NCBI GenBank assembly: GCA_014381825.1
Contig: JACNKX010000038.1
Location: 124,001 to 188,000 of the forward strand
Length of the DNA: 64,000 nt
Source of the DNA: Planctomycetota bacterium
GTDB taxonomy: Bacteria; Planctomycetota; Planctomycetia; Pirellulales; Pirellulaceae
Direction of reading: 5' to 3'
Shown: piece by piece, positions 56,113 through 63,397 of the stretch
Layout: every line of letters begins with the position of its first letter
Position numbering within the stretch: position 1 is the stretch's first letter
The notes under the pieces: generated by a model
Seen by the model: the letters and a program-made list of their open reading frames with translations, nothing else
Database searches by the model: none
Told to the model about the DNA's origin: nothing
Made by a program: the position numbers and the translations under genes

Positions 56113-56865
56113 GTGAGACGTCCCTTCATCGCCGGTAACTGGAAGATGAACCTATCCCGCGAAGAGTCTGTGGCTTTGGCCCGGGGAATCGTCGACCAAC
56201 TCGGCACGACCGATGTCGAGGTGGCAGTTGCTCCAGCGAGCTGCTATTTGGACGCGGTCAGCCAAGTCAGCCAAGGCTCGTCGGTGGGCCTCAGCGCCCA
56301 AAATATGTACCACGAGGCGAATGGCGCTTTCACCGGTGAAATCAGCGCAAGTATGTTGCTCGACTTGGGTTGCAAGTACGTCATTCTCGGCCACAGCGAG
56401 CGACGACACATCCTCGGTGAAACCGACGAAGAGGTAAATAGCAAGGTCCACGCGGCTCTAGCCGCGGGATTGGTGCCGATCGTCTGCGTTGGCGAAACAC
56501 TCAAAGAGCGAGAAGCTGGCGATACACAGTCCGTTGTCCAACAGCAGTGCGAAGGCTCGCTGGCCGGCCTGTCGAACGAACAGATGGGCGGTGTCGTGAT
56601 CGCGTACGAACCGGTTTGGGCCATCGGGACTGGCAAAGTTGCGACGCCGGAGCAGGCCGAGGAGGTTCATGCCGATCTTCGCAGATTGCTGGAAACTCGC
56701 TACAATCCTGAGGTTGCGGCTGCCGTACGGATCCAATATGGCGGCAGCGTCAAGCCGGATAACGCTGGCGAATTGCTCGGCCAGCCGAATATCGACGGAG
56801 CCCTCGTCGGAGGCGCTTCGTTGAAGGTAGACAGCTTTTTAGGAATCATCGCAGCGGCAAAATAG
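56113..56865 (+). CDS. tpiA: triosephosphate isomerase
   Basis: The protein has 250 residues from GTG 56113, which has AGGAG 8 bases upstream and aligns with the family start RRPFIAGNWKMN. Catalytic residues are present: Lys11 in GNWKMN, His94 in GHSERR, Glu166 in YEPVWAIGTGK, and phosphate loop residues QYGGSVKPDNA and GALVGGASL. It interconverts dihydroxyacetone phosphate and glyceraldehyde 3-phosphate in glycolysis. It is the first gene of a compact operon through coaB (60473); secG follows after 43 bases. The inverted repeat at 56027-56088 occupies its leader. Confidence 0.98.
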   Translation: MRRPFIAGNWKMNLSREESVALARGIVDQLGTTDVEVAVAPASCYLDAVSQVSQGSSVGLSAQNMYHEANGAFTGEISASMLLDLGCKYVILGHSERRHILGETDEEVNSKVHAALAAGLVPIVCVGETLKEREAGDTQSVVQQQCEGSLAGLSNEQMGGVVIAYEPVWAIGTGKVATPEQAEEVHADLRRLLETRYNPEVAAAVRIQYGGSVKPDNAGELLGQPNIDGALVGGASLKVDSFLGIIAAAK

Positions 56866-56908
56866 TTCGACGGATCGAAAGTCGCCAATTCAACAAGGAC
56901 CGTTCACC

Positions 56909-57469
56909 ATGCAGTTTGTGTTCATGACACTGTCTTTGCTGACAGCCGTGTTTTTGATTCTTCTCGTACTCGTCCAACGAGGTCGCGGCGGCGGCCTGAC
57001 CGGTGCCCTCGGAGGCATGGGCGGACAAAGTGCGTTCGGCTCGAAGGCCGGTGACTTGTTCACACGCATCACGATTGGTGTCGCTGCGTTCTGGATCATT
57101 CTCTCCGTTTCGGCGATCAAGGTTTTAAACACACCCGAGACGGTATTTGGCGATACGGACGAGACAAGTTTCGCGCCCTCCGTTCCTTCGCTTTCGACAG
57201 ATGCCCCGGAAGAGCTGCCGGGCGAGATCGCTGACACTCCCGCGGCGGACATCGAAACTGACGTGACGCCCGTCGAGCCTGCTTCCGAGACAACTGAACC
57301 GGAAGCAACCACCGATGCTCCTGCCCCTGCCGCCACTGAAGAAGCTGCCACACCACCGGAAGCTCCTGCCGCATCAGAACCATCGGCAACCGAAGCGGCC
57401 AACCCACCTGCAGCTGAGTCGACCGAAGCAACCCCCGAAAAGGAAGTGTCTCCGGAGGCGAGCGAGTAG
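56909..57469 (+). CDS. secG: preprotein translocase subunit SecG with long acidic tail
   Basis: The protein has 186 residues. SecG core: a membrane helix at residues 3-22 (LLTAVFLILLVLVQRGRGGG), the conserved loop GALGGMGGQSAFGSKAGD, and a second helix (ITIGVAAFWIILSVSAI). SecG stabilises the SecYE channel. Usual SecG is 75-110 residues; here about 100 extra residues of Ala/Pro/Glu/Thr-rich, acidic, repetitive sequence follow (EPASETTEPEATTDAPAPAA). Such tails are seen in other planctomycete SecG proteins to my memory; a role is unknown. It lies between tpiA and yicC. Confidence 0.95.
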   Translation: MQFVFMTLSLLTAVFLILLVLVQRGRGGGLTGALGGMGGQSAFGSKAGDLFTRITIGVAAFWIILSVSAIKVLNTPETVFGDTDETSFAPSVPSLSTDAPEELPGEIADTPAADIETDVTPVEPASETTEPEATTDAPAPAATEEAATPPEAPAASEPSATEAANPPAAESTEATPEKEVSPEASE

Positions 57470-57537
57470 CGTCGATAGGACGTTCGCGTTCGGTTGCTTT
57501 TCGTGTTGTGTCATGTCCCTTGTGAAAGGACGCTGAT

Positions 57538-58422
57538 TTGTTGCTTAGCATGACCGGCCAAGGGTCGGCCCATGTCTCCGAAGATGGTGTCTCCGTTGCG
57601 GTCGAAGTTCGTACGGTCAACAGCCGCTATTTCAAGTTGGCACTGCGTACAAGCGACGGATACGGCCCGCTCGAGCCTCGCATCGACGAAGTCGTTCGCC
57701 GCTACGTTCGACGCGGAACCGCTCAACTCGACTTGCGCGTTGACCGCGAAATGGTGGCTGATGATTTTCAGTTGAACGAGATGGCGTTGGCCAGCTACCA
57801 GAAGCAACTTACGACGGTCGCCGAGCGGCTTAAACTGGCTGCAGACGTCACGTTGGAGTCCCTGTTAGCGCTCCCCGGCGTGGTGGACGAACGTGTCTCG
57901 CGAAATGTCGACACCGACGCCGAATGGCCCATGGTTGAACGGACTCTGGTTCAGGCACTTGAAGGGCTGACCAAGATGCGGACCGACGAAGGAGCTGCGA
58001 TGGCATCCGACATGTCGTTACAGTGCCAGTCGATCAGTAAAGAGTTGGAATGCATCGCGGAACGAGCCCCTTTGGTTGTCGAGGGATACCAACAACGTTT
58101 GACGGAGCGAATGACTAAGTTGCTCGCCGAATTCGAAGTTCGAGTTGAACCTGCCGACGTGATTCGGGAAGTCGGACTGTTCTCGGAGCGTAGTGACATC
58201 TCTGAAGAAGTGGTGCGTTTGCGGCATCATCTTGAGCAATTCGAAGAGATCATGGGATTAGACCAGAGCAGTGGCCGTAAACTTGAATTCATTACACAAG
58301 AAATGTTTCGCGAGACAAACACGATCGGTTCGAAGGCGAACGATGCTGCGATTGGTCGTCATGTCATCGATATAAAAGCGGCGATTGAACGCATCCGAGA
58401 AATGATTCAGAACGTCGAGTAG
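57538..58422 (+). CDS. YicC/YloC family endoribonuclease
   Basis: The protein has 294 residues. TTG 57538 is chosen because AAAGGA lies 7 bases upstream and the result, MLLSMTGQG, aligns with the family start MIRSMTGF. The family signature appears as VEVRTVNSRYFKL and at the end GRKLEFITQEMFRETNTIGSKAND. YicC-type proteins are hexameric RNA-binding endoribonucleases implicated in small RNA turnover. The adjacency to gmk and rpoZ is a widespread bacterial arrangement and supports the call. The stop abuts the gmk ATG with no gap. Confidence 0.95.
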   Translation: MLLSMTGQGSAHVSEDGVSVAVEVRTVNSRYFKLALRTSDGYGPLEPRIDEVVRRYVRRGTAQLDLRVDREMVADDFQLNEMALASYQKQLTTVAERLKLAADVTLESLLALPGVVDERVSRNVDTDAEWPMVERTLVQALEGLTKMRTDEGAAMASDMSLQCQSISKELECIAERAPLVVEGYQQRLTERMTKLLAEFEVRVEPADVIREVGLFSERSDISEEVVRLRHHLEQFEEIMGLDQSSGRKLEFITQEMFRETNTIGSKANDAAIGRHVIDIKAAIERIREMIQNVE

Positions 58423-58998
58423 ATGGAAACGGTCAAGCCTGGCAAGTTGGTGATCATTTCAGGCCCGTCTGGCGCAGGAAAGTCGACGGTGCTGAAGCAA
58501 GTGCTCGTCAATAGCGCATTGCCGTTGGAGTTGAGCGTCTCGGCAACAACTCGACAGCCCCGGCCGGGCGAGACGGATGGCGTTGATTATCGCTTTCTGT
58601 CTGAAAAGGAGTTTTTTAGACGTCGAGAGAATGACGAATTCCTTGAGTGGAAGGAAGTATTCAGCTGCGGTGACTATTACGGGACCCTCACCAAATCGGT
58701 GGCCGCTGGCCTAACAGCGGGGAAATGGGTAGTTTTAGAGATCGATGTGGAAGGTGCGATGACGGTTTTAGAGAGGCATCCTGATGCAATCACCATCTTC
58801 CTTCATCCCGGAAGCGACGAGGAACTCGAACGACGACTACGGGATCGAGGAACGGAGACGGAAGAATCCATCACGCGACGACTCGATGTGGCGCGACGCG
58901 AGATGGCATACCTGGACAAGTACAAACACGAAGTCGTCAACAACACGGTTGACCAAGCGGTTGAAGATATCTGCAAAATCCTGACGAGCGGAGAATGA
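58423..58998 (+). CDS. gmk: guanylate kinase
   Basis: The protein has 191 residues. P-loop GPSGAGKST at about residues 14-22, GMP-binding segment SATTRQPRPGETDGVDYRF, and the lid (RLRDRGTETEESITRRL). It phosphorylates GMP to GDP with ATP. Length is normal. The start directly follows the yicC stop, so translation is probably coupled; the stop is one base before the rpoZ start. Confidence 0.97.
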   Translation: METVKPGKLVIISGPSGAGKSTVLKQVLVNSALPLELSVSATTRQPRPGETDGVDYRFLSEKEFFRRRENDEFLEWKEVFSCGDYYGTLTKSVAAGLTAGKWVVLEIDVEGAMTVLERHPDAITIFLHPGSDEELERRLRDRGTETEESITRRLDVARREMAYLDKYKHEVVNNTVDQAVEDICKILTSGE

Positions 58999-58999
58999 G

Positions 59000-59266
59000 A
59001 TGTTTGAAGAGTTAAAAGAGGAAGCGATCGTTAACAAAGTTGGCGGTCGGTTCAAGCTGTCGACGCTAATTCAAAAGCGGCTTGTACAGTTGAACGCGGG
59101 CAGCCGCCCTTTGGTTGTCCTAGATAACGAAGCGGCCAAGATGGAAGTCGTACTTCAGGAAGTCCTGCAAGACAAAATCTTCCTCGACTCGTCGAACGAA
59201 GTGAAAATCACTGGCGACCTCCAGGAGGGTAGCGCTGGGCCAGACATCAATCCGCTTCCTGTTTAG
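59000..59266 (+). CDS. rpoZ: RNA polymerase omega subunit
   Basis: The protein has 88 residues. The conserved core is NKVGGRFKLSTLIQKRLVQLNAG, shown here as a landmark at residues 12-34, with a following beta segment SRPLVVLDNEAAKMEVVLQE. Omega binds beta-prime and assists core assembly. The gene is one base after gmk and ten before coaC, the usual gmk-rpoZ-coaBC order. Confidence 0.93.
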   Translation: MFEELKEEAIVNKVGGRFKLSTLIQKRLVQLNAGSRPLVVLDNEAAKMEVVLQEVLQDKIFLDSSNEVKITGDLQEGSAGPDINPLPV

Positions 59267-59275
59267 GGGGCTCGA

Positions 59276-59815
59276 ATGATGAGCCGTGAGATCCTCATTG
59301 GCGTCTCGGGCGGCATCGCCTCGTACAAGACCGCGGTCTTGGTCAGCCAACTTGTACAGGCTGGCCACGGCGTGACGGTTGTGATGACGAAGGCGGCGAC
59401 GCAGTTCGTCGGCCAGGCCACTTTCGCCGCGTTGACTGGACGTTCTGTTGCTTCAGAAATCTTCGACGACGCAGCTCATCCGTTGGGGGCTCACATCGCA
59501 TTTGCGGAGCGCGCCGATTTGTTTTGCGTCGCTCCGGCCACGGCGAACTTCATGGCAAAGGCCGCCAATGGGCTGGCCGACGATCTTGTCTCGACACTCT
59601 ATCTGGCGTTTCCAGGTAAGATCATGATCGCTCCCGCCATGAACTGCGAGATGTGGGAAAAGGCCGTCGTTCAGCGCAACTTAAAGCAGCTTCGCGATGA
59701 TGGCATTGAGATCGTCGATCCGGATGAAGGCTGGTTGAGCTGTCGCAAGAAGGGCGTTGGACGGATGGCAGCGCCCGAGAAACTCCAGTCTGCGATTGAC
59801 AAGGCCTTCGACTAA
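59276..59815 (+). CDS. coaC: phosphopantothenoylcysteine decarboxylase (CoaC), separate polypeptide
   Basis: The protein has 179 residues from ATG 59276 (ATG 59279 also possible). A flavoprotein of the HFCD family: ILIGVSGGIASYKTAVL at the FMN site, LGAHIAFAERADLFCVAPATAN with the active-site His, PAMNCEMWEK (the PXMNXXMW motif) and the Cys in LSCRKKGVGRM. It decarboxylates 4'-phospho-N-pantothenoylcysteine in coenzyme A synthesis. Most bacteria have a CoaBC fusion of about 400 residues; here the decarboxylase ends at a normal stop and coaB follows 28 bases later. Confidence 0.95.
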   Translation: MMSREILIGVSGGIASYKTAVLVSQLVQAGHGVTVVMTKAATQFVGQATFAALTGRSVASEIFDDAAHPLGAHIAFAERADLFCVAPATANFMAKAANGLADDLVSTLYLAFPGKIMIAPAMNCEMWEKAVVQRNLKQLRDDGIEIVDPDEGWLSCRKKGVGRMAAPEKLQSAIDKAFD

Positions 59816-59843
59816 AGTAGGCCGGAACACGAAGCTTATTCGC

Positions 59844-60473
59844 ATGGCTCGCATCCTAATCACGTCTGGCCCGACACGTCAGTATCTCGATCCCGTTCGA
59901 TATTTAACGAACGGGTCAAGTGGTCGAATGGGGAAAGCCTTGGCCGAGGCATGCCTTGCCCATGGACATGAGGTTGTGATTATCAGCGGGCCGGTGGTGG
60001 TCGAGTATCCGGACGCAGTTGAACTCATTCCCGTCATCTCGACAGAAGAATTGCTCGAAGCAGCGGAACGATTGTTTCCGAATTGTGATGGCGTGATCGC
60101 AGCCGCTGCGCCCTGCGACTACCGCCCGCACCGCGTCGAATCACAGAAGATCGCGAAGACGGGCGAACCCATCACGCTGCACTTAGTCGAAACACCCGAC
60201 GTCATCGCGACATTGGGACAGAACCGACGCGACGACCAATGGATGGTCGGTTTCGCTTTGGAAACGGAGGACCAACGTTTTCGCGCACTCACGAAGCTGG
60301 AACGCAAAAGCTGCGACTTCATGGTCCTCAATGGCCCTGAAGCAATGGACGCGGCAGAGAGTTCGGTCGAGATCATTGCGCCGAACGGTGACGTGGTAGA
60401 AGCTCTGCAGGGCAGCAAGGGCGAGGTCGCCAGAGGCATCTTGGGAGTGATTCAAGAACGCTTGGTCGTCTAG
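59844..60473 (+). CDS. coaB: phosphopantothenate-cysteine ligase (CoaB), separate polypeptide
   Basis: The protein has 209 residues. ATG 59844 begins MARILITSGPTRQYLDPVRY, the normal start of the CoaB half of CoaBC; the frame is open upstream into coaC. Family motifs are LTNGSSGRMGKALAEA, AAAAPCDYRP (near the acyl-intermediate Asn/Asp region), KIAKTGEPITLHLVETPDV, with the Lys of the KXKK-like segment, and VGFALETED. It ligates cysteine to 4'-phosphopantothenate using CTP or ATP. It is the last gene of the operon and overlaps the convergent radical SAM gene by 4 bases. Confidence 0.94.
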   Translation: MARILITSGPTRQYLDPVRYLTNGSSGRMGKALAEACLAHGHEVVIISGPVVVEYPDAVELIPVISTEELLEAAERLFPNCDGVIAAAAPCDYRPHRVESQKIAKTGEPITLHLVETPDVIATLGQNRRDDQWMVGFALETEDQRFRALTKLERKSCDFMVLNGPEAMDAAESSVEIIAPNGDVVEALQGSKGEVARGILGVIQERLVV

Positions 60474-61477
60474 TCATCCTCGTGGCATGCCGGATTGATT
60501 GAAGCGAACTTTCCCTGACAACTATCTCGTCGTTCAAGTTCATCGTCGAGTGCTTTCCGCACTGCAGGTTTGTCCAGGCACCATGGCGGGCCGACGAAGT
60601 AGTCTGGTGGCGCATCGCCACTGATTCGCTCGACGATCGTTGAAGCTGGCAACATCTCCAACGCGTCGACGAGAACTCGAATGTAATCGTCGCGGGCGAT
60701 CAGTTCGACTTCGCCACTTTCAACAAGCTCGGCGAGCGGCGTCCGCTTGACGGCGTATAGATTGTGAAGCTTTACGGAGTCAACTCCGATGCGACTCAGC
60801 TCGCGAATTGTCGCGAGCATATCTTCGTGGGTCTCACCCGGAAAGCCAAAGATCACATGAGCACAAATCTCAAATCCGCGATTCTTACTTCGTTGTACAG
60901 CATCCAAGAAGGAATCATGATGGTGCCCGCGATTCATCCAGTCCAGTGTTCGATCGTGCATCGTCTGCATGCCGTACTCGACGGTCAAATAAGTCCGTCC
61001 CCCTATCTCTTCCAACAAGTCAAGTACATTATCCGGGACACAATCGGAGCGTGTTCCGATCGCCATTCCAACGACTTTAGGATGTGACAGCGCGGCTTCA
61101 TACACTGGTCTCAAACGCTCGACCGGTGCGTAAGTGTTCGTGGCGGGCTGGAAATAGGCGGTGAAGTGATCGCAGTTATAACGACGCTTCAGACGCGAGA
61201 TGCCAGCGTCAATCTGGTCGAGAATGTTTTCACGGCGGACGCGGCGGCTGGGACTGAAGCTCCGGTTGTCGCAGAAGTTGCAACCACCTGTGGTGATCGT
61301 GCCGTCAACATTCGGGCAAGTGAACCCCGCGTCGATACTCACGCGTTGCACCCTGTACCCGTACTTCTGTCTCAGGTGAAAGTTGTACGAGTAGTAGCGC
61401 AAGCCTGCGGCACGCCAATCATATACGACCGAGTCCCGACTTGAATGGTCGCACGTTGACTCCACGAAAGCCCTCAT
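60470..61477 (-). CDS. TIGR01212 family radical SAM protein (YtqA/YhcC-like)
   Basis: The protein has 335 residues from ATG 61477. The 4Fe-4S cysteines are Cys54, Cys66 and Cys69 (DAGFTCPNVDGTITTGGCNF), in the CX11CX2C spacing of this radical SAM group. Later motifs are TAYFQPATNTYAP, GMAIGTRSDCVPDNVLDLL, TVEYGMQTM and CAHVIFGFPGETHEDM. Members are linked to tRNA or other modification but the reaction is not settled. It overlaps the end of coaB by 4 bases on the opposite strand and is divergent from the FHA gene. Confidence 0.92.
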   Translation of the reverse strand: MRAFVESTCDHSSRDSVVYDWRAAGLRYYSYNFHLRQKYGYRVQRVSIDAGFTCPNVDGTITTGGCNFCDNRSFSPSRRVRRENILDQIDAGISRLKRRYNCDHFTAYFQPATNTYAPVERLRPVYEAALSHPKVVGMAIGTRSDCVPDNVLDLLEEIGGRTYLTVEYGMQTMHDRTLDWMNRGHHHDSFLDAVQRSKNRGFEICAHVIFGFPGETHEDMLATIRELSRIGVDSVKLHNLYAVKRTPLAELVESGEVELIARDDYIRVLVDALEMLPASTIVERISGDAPPDYFVGPPWCLDKPAVRKALDDELERRDSCQGKFASINPACHEDD

Positions 61478-61594
61478 TTAGATTCTAAGTGGCTGGCATA
61501 AACGCGTTTCCGGCACGACAACCGGTACGACGCTCAAGCGAGCATCTTACGCAAGCTGCTCCGACCTAACAAGCTCCGCGAAGGTAAGCTTCAG

Positions 61595-62128
61595 ATGGCT
61601 GAACTAACACAGTATGGCGAATTGATTCCAAAAGGCGGCGGCGATCCGATCCCGCTGCTGAAGAAGAACCTAATGATCGGTCGTCGCGAGAGCTGCGACG
61701 TGGTGCTTCGCTTTGGGAATATTTCGGCTCATCACTGCGAGATGACACTGGAAAGTGGCTATTGGTTTGTGAAGGATCTGAACAGCCGTAACGGGACGCG
61801 CGTCAATGGTTACCGCGTCACGAAGCGTCGCCTCGATCCACGCGACGTTCTCTCGGTCGCAAAATTCGAGTACGAGATAAACTATGTTCCGGCAGACCTG
61901 GGCGCGGTTGGCCCACCGCCGGATGGTGGTGACCTCGAAGATATCCTAGGTTCGTCGCTAATGGACAGTGCTGGCCTTAATCGCAAAGAGCGCCAATCCG
62001 TCGATGGGCGTATTGGACGCAATCAACCTGCCCCAAGTCCTGAAGTCGTATCGCCGGAGTCGGAAGCCGCTTCGGACAGCGAGTCCGAGGAATCGAGCGA
62101 CGAAGAAGAAACACCTGCAGAAGATTAA
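61595..62128 (+). CDS. FHA-domain protein with acidic tail
   Basis: The protein has 177 residues. The FHA domain covers about residues 15-95: LMIGRRESCDVVLRFGNISAHHC (phosphopeptide loop Arg and Ser, landmark at 26-48), VKDLNSRNGTRVNG. It binds phosphothreonine peptides. The rest is a low-complexity acidic Ser/Glu/Asp tail (SESEESSDEEETPAED), probably disordered and possibly itself phosphorylated. Planctomycetes have many Hanks kinases, such as the one at 33938, that could supply its ligand. It is followed by the Dabb gene after 31 bases. Confidence 0.88.
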   Translation: MAELTQYGELIPKGGGDPIPLLKKNLMIGRRESCDVVLRFGNISAHHCEMTLESGYWFVKDLNSRNGTRVNGYRVTKRRLDPRDVLSVAKFEYEINYVPADLGAVGPPPDGGDLEDILGSSLMDSAGLNRKERQSVDGRIGRNQPAPSPEVVSPESEAASDSESEESSDEEETPAED

Positions 62129-62133
62129 TCACG

Positions 62134-62160
62134 AAGGAGGCGGCGTTCAGCCGCGACGCA
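62134..62160 (+). promoter_or_regulatory. strong ribosome site separated from start by a 5-bp hairpin
   Basis: AAGGAGG (62134-62140) is a full Shine-Dalgarno, but the first ATG is at 62160, about 20 bases away. Between them GCGGC (62140-62144) pairs with GCCGC (62150-62154) around GTTCA. Folding the hairpin would bring the ATG close to the site. No ATG, GTG or TTG lies in frame between them. Confidence 0.45.
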
Positions 62161-62468
62161 TGATGCTCGGACATATGGTCTATTTCACGCTGAAGGACAA
62201 CTCGGAAGAAGCTAGTCGACGGCTAATCGATTCCTGCAAAGAACATTTATCAGGACATCCGGGAACCGTTTTATTCGCCGCCGGAACGCGAGTCCCTGAT
62301 TTGGACCGCGAAGTCAATGACAAAGAATTCCATGTCGCCCTTCAGCTCGTCTTCGAGAATCGCGAAGCGCAAGATAACTATCAGGTGCATCAACGTCACG
62401 AAACGTTCATCGAAACGAATCGAGACAGTTGGGCCAAGGTGCGCGTCTTTGATTCCGATTTGGAGTAA
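62160..62468 (+). CDS. stress-responsive alpha/beta-barrel (Dabb) domain protein
   Basis: The protein has 102 residues from ATG 62160 (ATG 62163 next). It starts MMLGHMVYFTLKDNSEEA, the Dabb-family opening with His before the first strand (HMVYFTL), followed by GTRVPDLDREVNDKEFHVAL and a C-terminal VHQRHETFIETNRDSW. Dabb proteins form dimeric ferredoxin-like barrels; many are of unknown function, some are cyclases or stress-induced. It ends 7 bases before the convergent hemolysin III stop. Confidence 0.88.
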   Translation: MMLGHMVYFTLKDNSEEASRRLIDSCKEHLSGHPGTVLFAAGTRVPDLDREVNDKEFHVALQLVFENREAQDNYQVHQRHETFIETNRDSWAKVRVFDSDLE

Positions 62469-62475
62469 TGCGTAG

Positions 62476-63129
62476 CTACGCGACGACGTAGGCAAGAATC
62501 GCGTAGAAGTGGCATGCGCTCGCAACGATCACCAGAATGTGCCAGATCGCGTGAAAGAAGCTGACGCGGACATCGAGCATGAGGAAAATTACTCCCACCG
62601 TATAGCTCATGCCGCCAATTGCCATCCACATGACGCAGCCCAGTGGAACGTGTCCAATTAACGGCAACACTGGCAACCAGCCGAGGGCGAGATAACTCCA
62701 ACTTGAGAACGCGTTGACGCGGTGCTTAACGACAACCTTCAACCAGAATCCAATCCCCGCGGCGAGCCACAACACGACCGTGAGCAATCCGGCTTGCGTT
62801 GGCGGAAGATAAGTGGCGATGAACGGCGTATACGTCCCGACGATCAAAAAGTAGATCATTCCTTGGTCCCAAGCTCGCAGCCGATTCTTTTTCTCCATCG
62901 ACCGGACCGCGTGAGACGCCGTCGAGAATCCGTAGACGGCGACAAGCGACGCGACATAGGCGATCACCGAAAGGCGCACGCCAAGGTTTGCAGCTTGAGT
63001 CGCGGGGATAATGAGAACAGCACCGCCGAGACTTAGCAGGATGCCGGTTCCGTGCGTCAACGAGTTGGCAAGCTCATCCGCCTCAGATCGGTACTGTATC
63101 TCTTCGCTGATTGTCGGGTCTGTTGCCAT
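62476..63129 (-). CDS. hemolysin III family (PAQR-like) membrane protein
   Basis: The protein has 217 residues from ATG 63129 (MATDPTISEEIQYRS); in-frame starts at 63189 and 63207 would add 20-26 polar residues. Seven membrane segments are seen. Conserved features include ELANSLTHGTG near the N-terminus, YGFSTASHAV and the C-terminal FFHAIWHILVIVAS, whose His residues form the putative metal site of the PAQR/HlyIII family. Despite the name, haemolysis is not the normal role; lipid or ceramidase-like hydrolysis is suspected. Confidence 0.9.
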   Translation of the reverse strand: MATDPTISEEIQYRSEADELANSLTHGTGILLSLGGAVLIIPATQAANLGVRLSVIAYVASLVAVYGFSTASHAVRSMEKKNRLRAWDQGMIYFLIVGTYTPFIATYLPPTQAGLLTVVLWLAAGIGFWLKVVVKHRVNAFSSWSYLALGWLPVLPLIGHVPLGCVMWMAIGGMSYTVGVIFLMLDVRVSFFHAIWHILVIVASACHFYAILAYVVA

Positions 63130-63397
63130 GTCTTTTGTTCTCTGTCTCGTCTGTGATCCAACCGGAGAAGTTGGCGATTGGTCAGCCATCGCCTTCCCCG
63201 TCCCCAATTCTACTCGTTCCGAATATTAGCGACTCTGCTCCTGCTTGTCTGGTCCGATTGCCGAGTTTGCCCCGACCGGGTCGAACTCGCCTGTTACTCC
63301 CAGTCGATATTGGCTTGTTCGTTTGCGGAGCGGACATGCTTCAGACTACATTGGCGAACTGACTTGAAAGCCGAGACTATTCAACCTGGAGCCCGCT

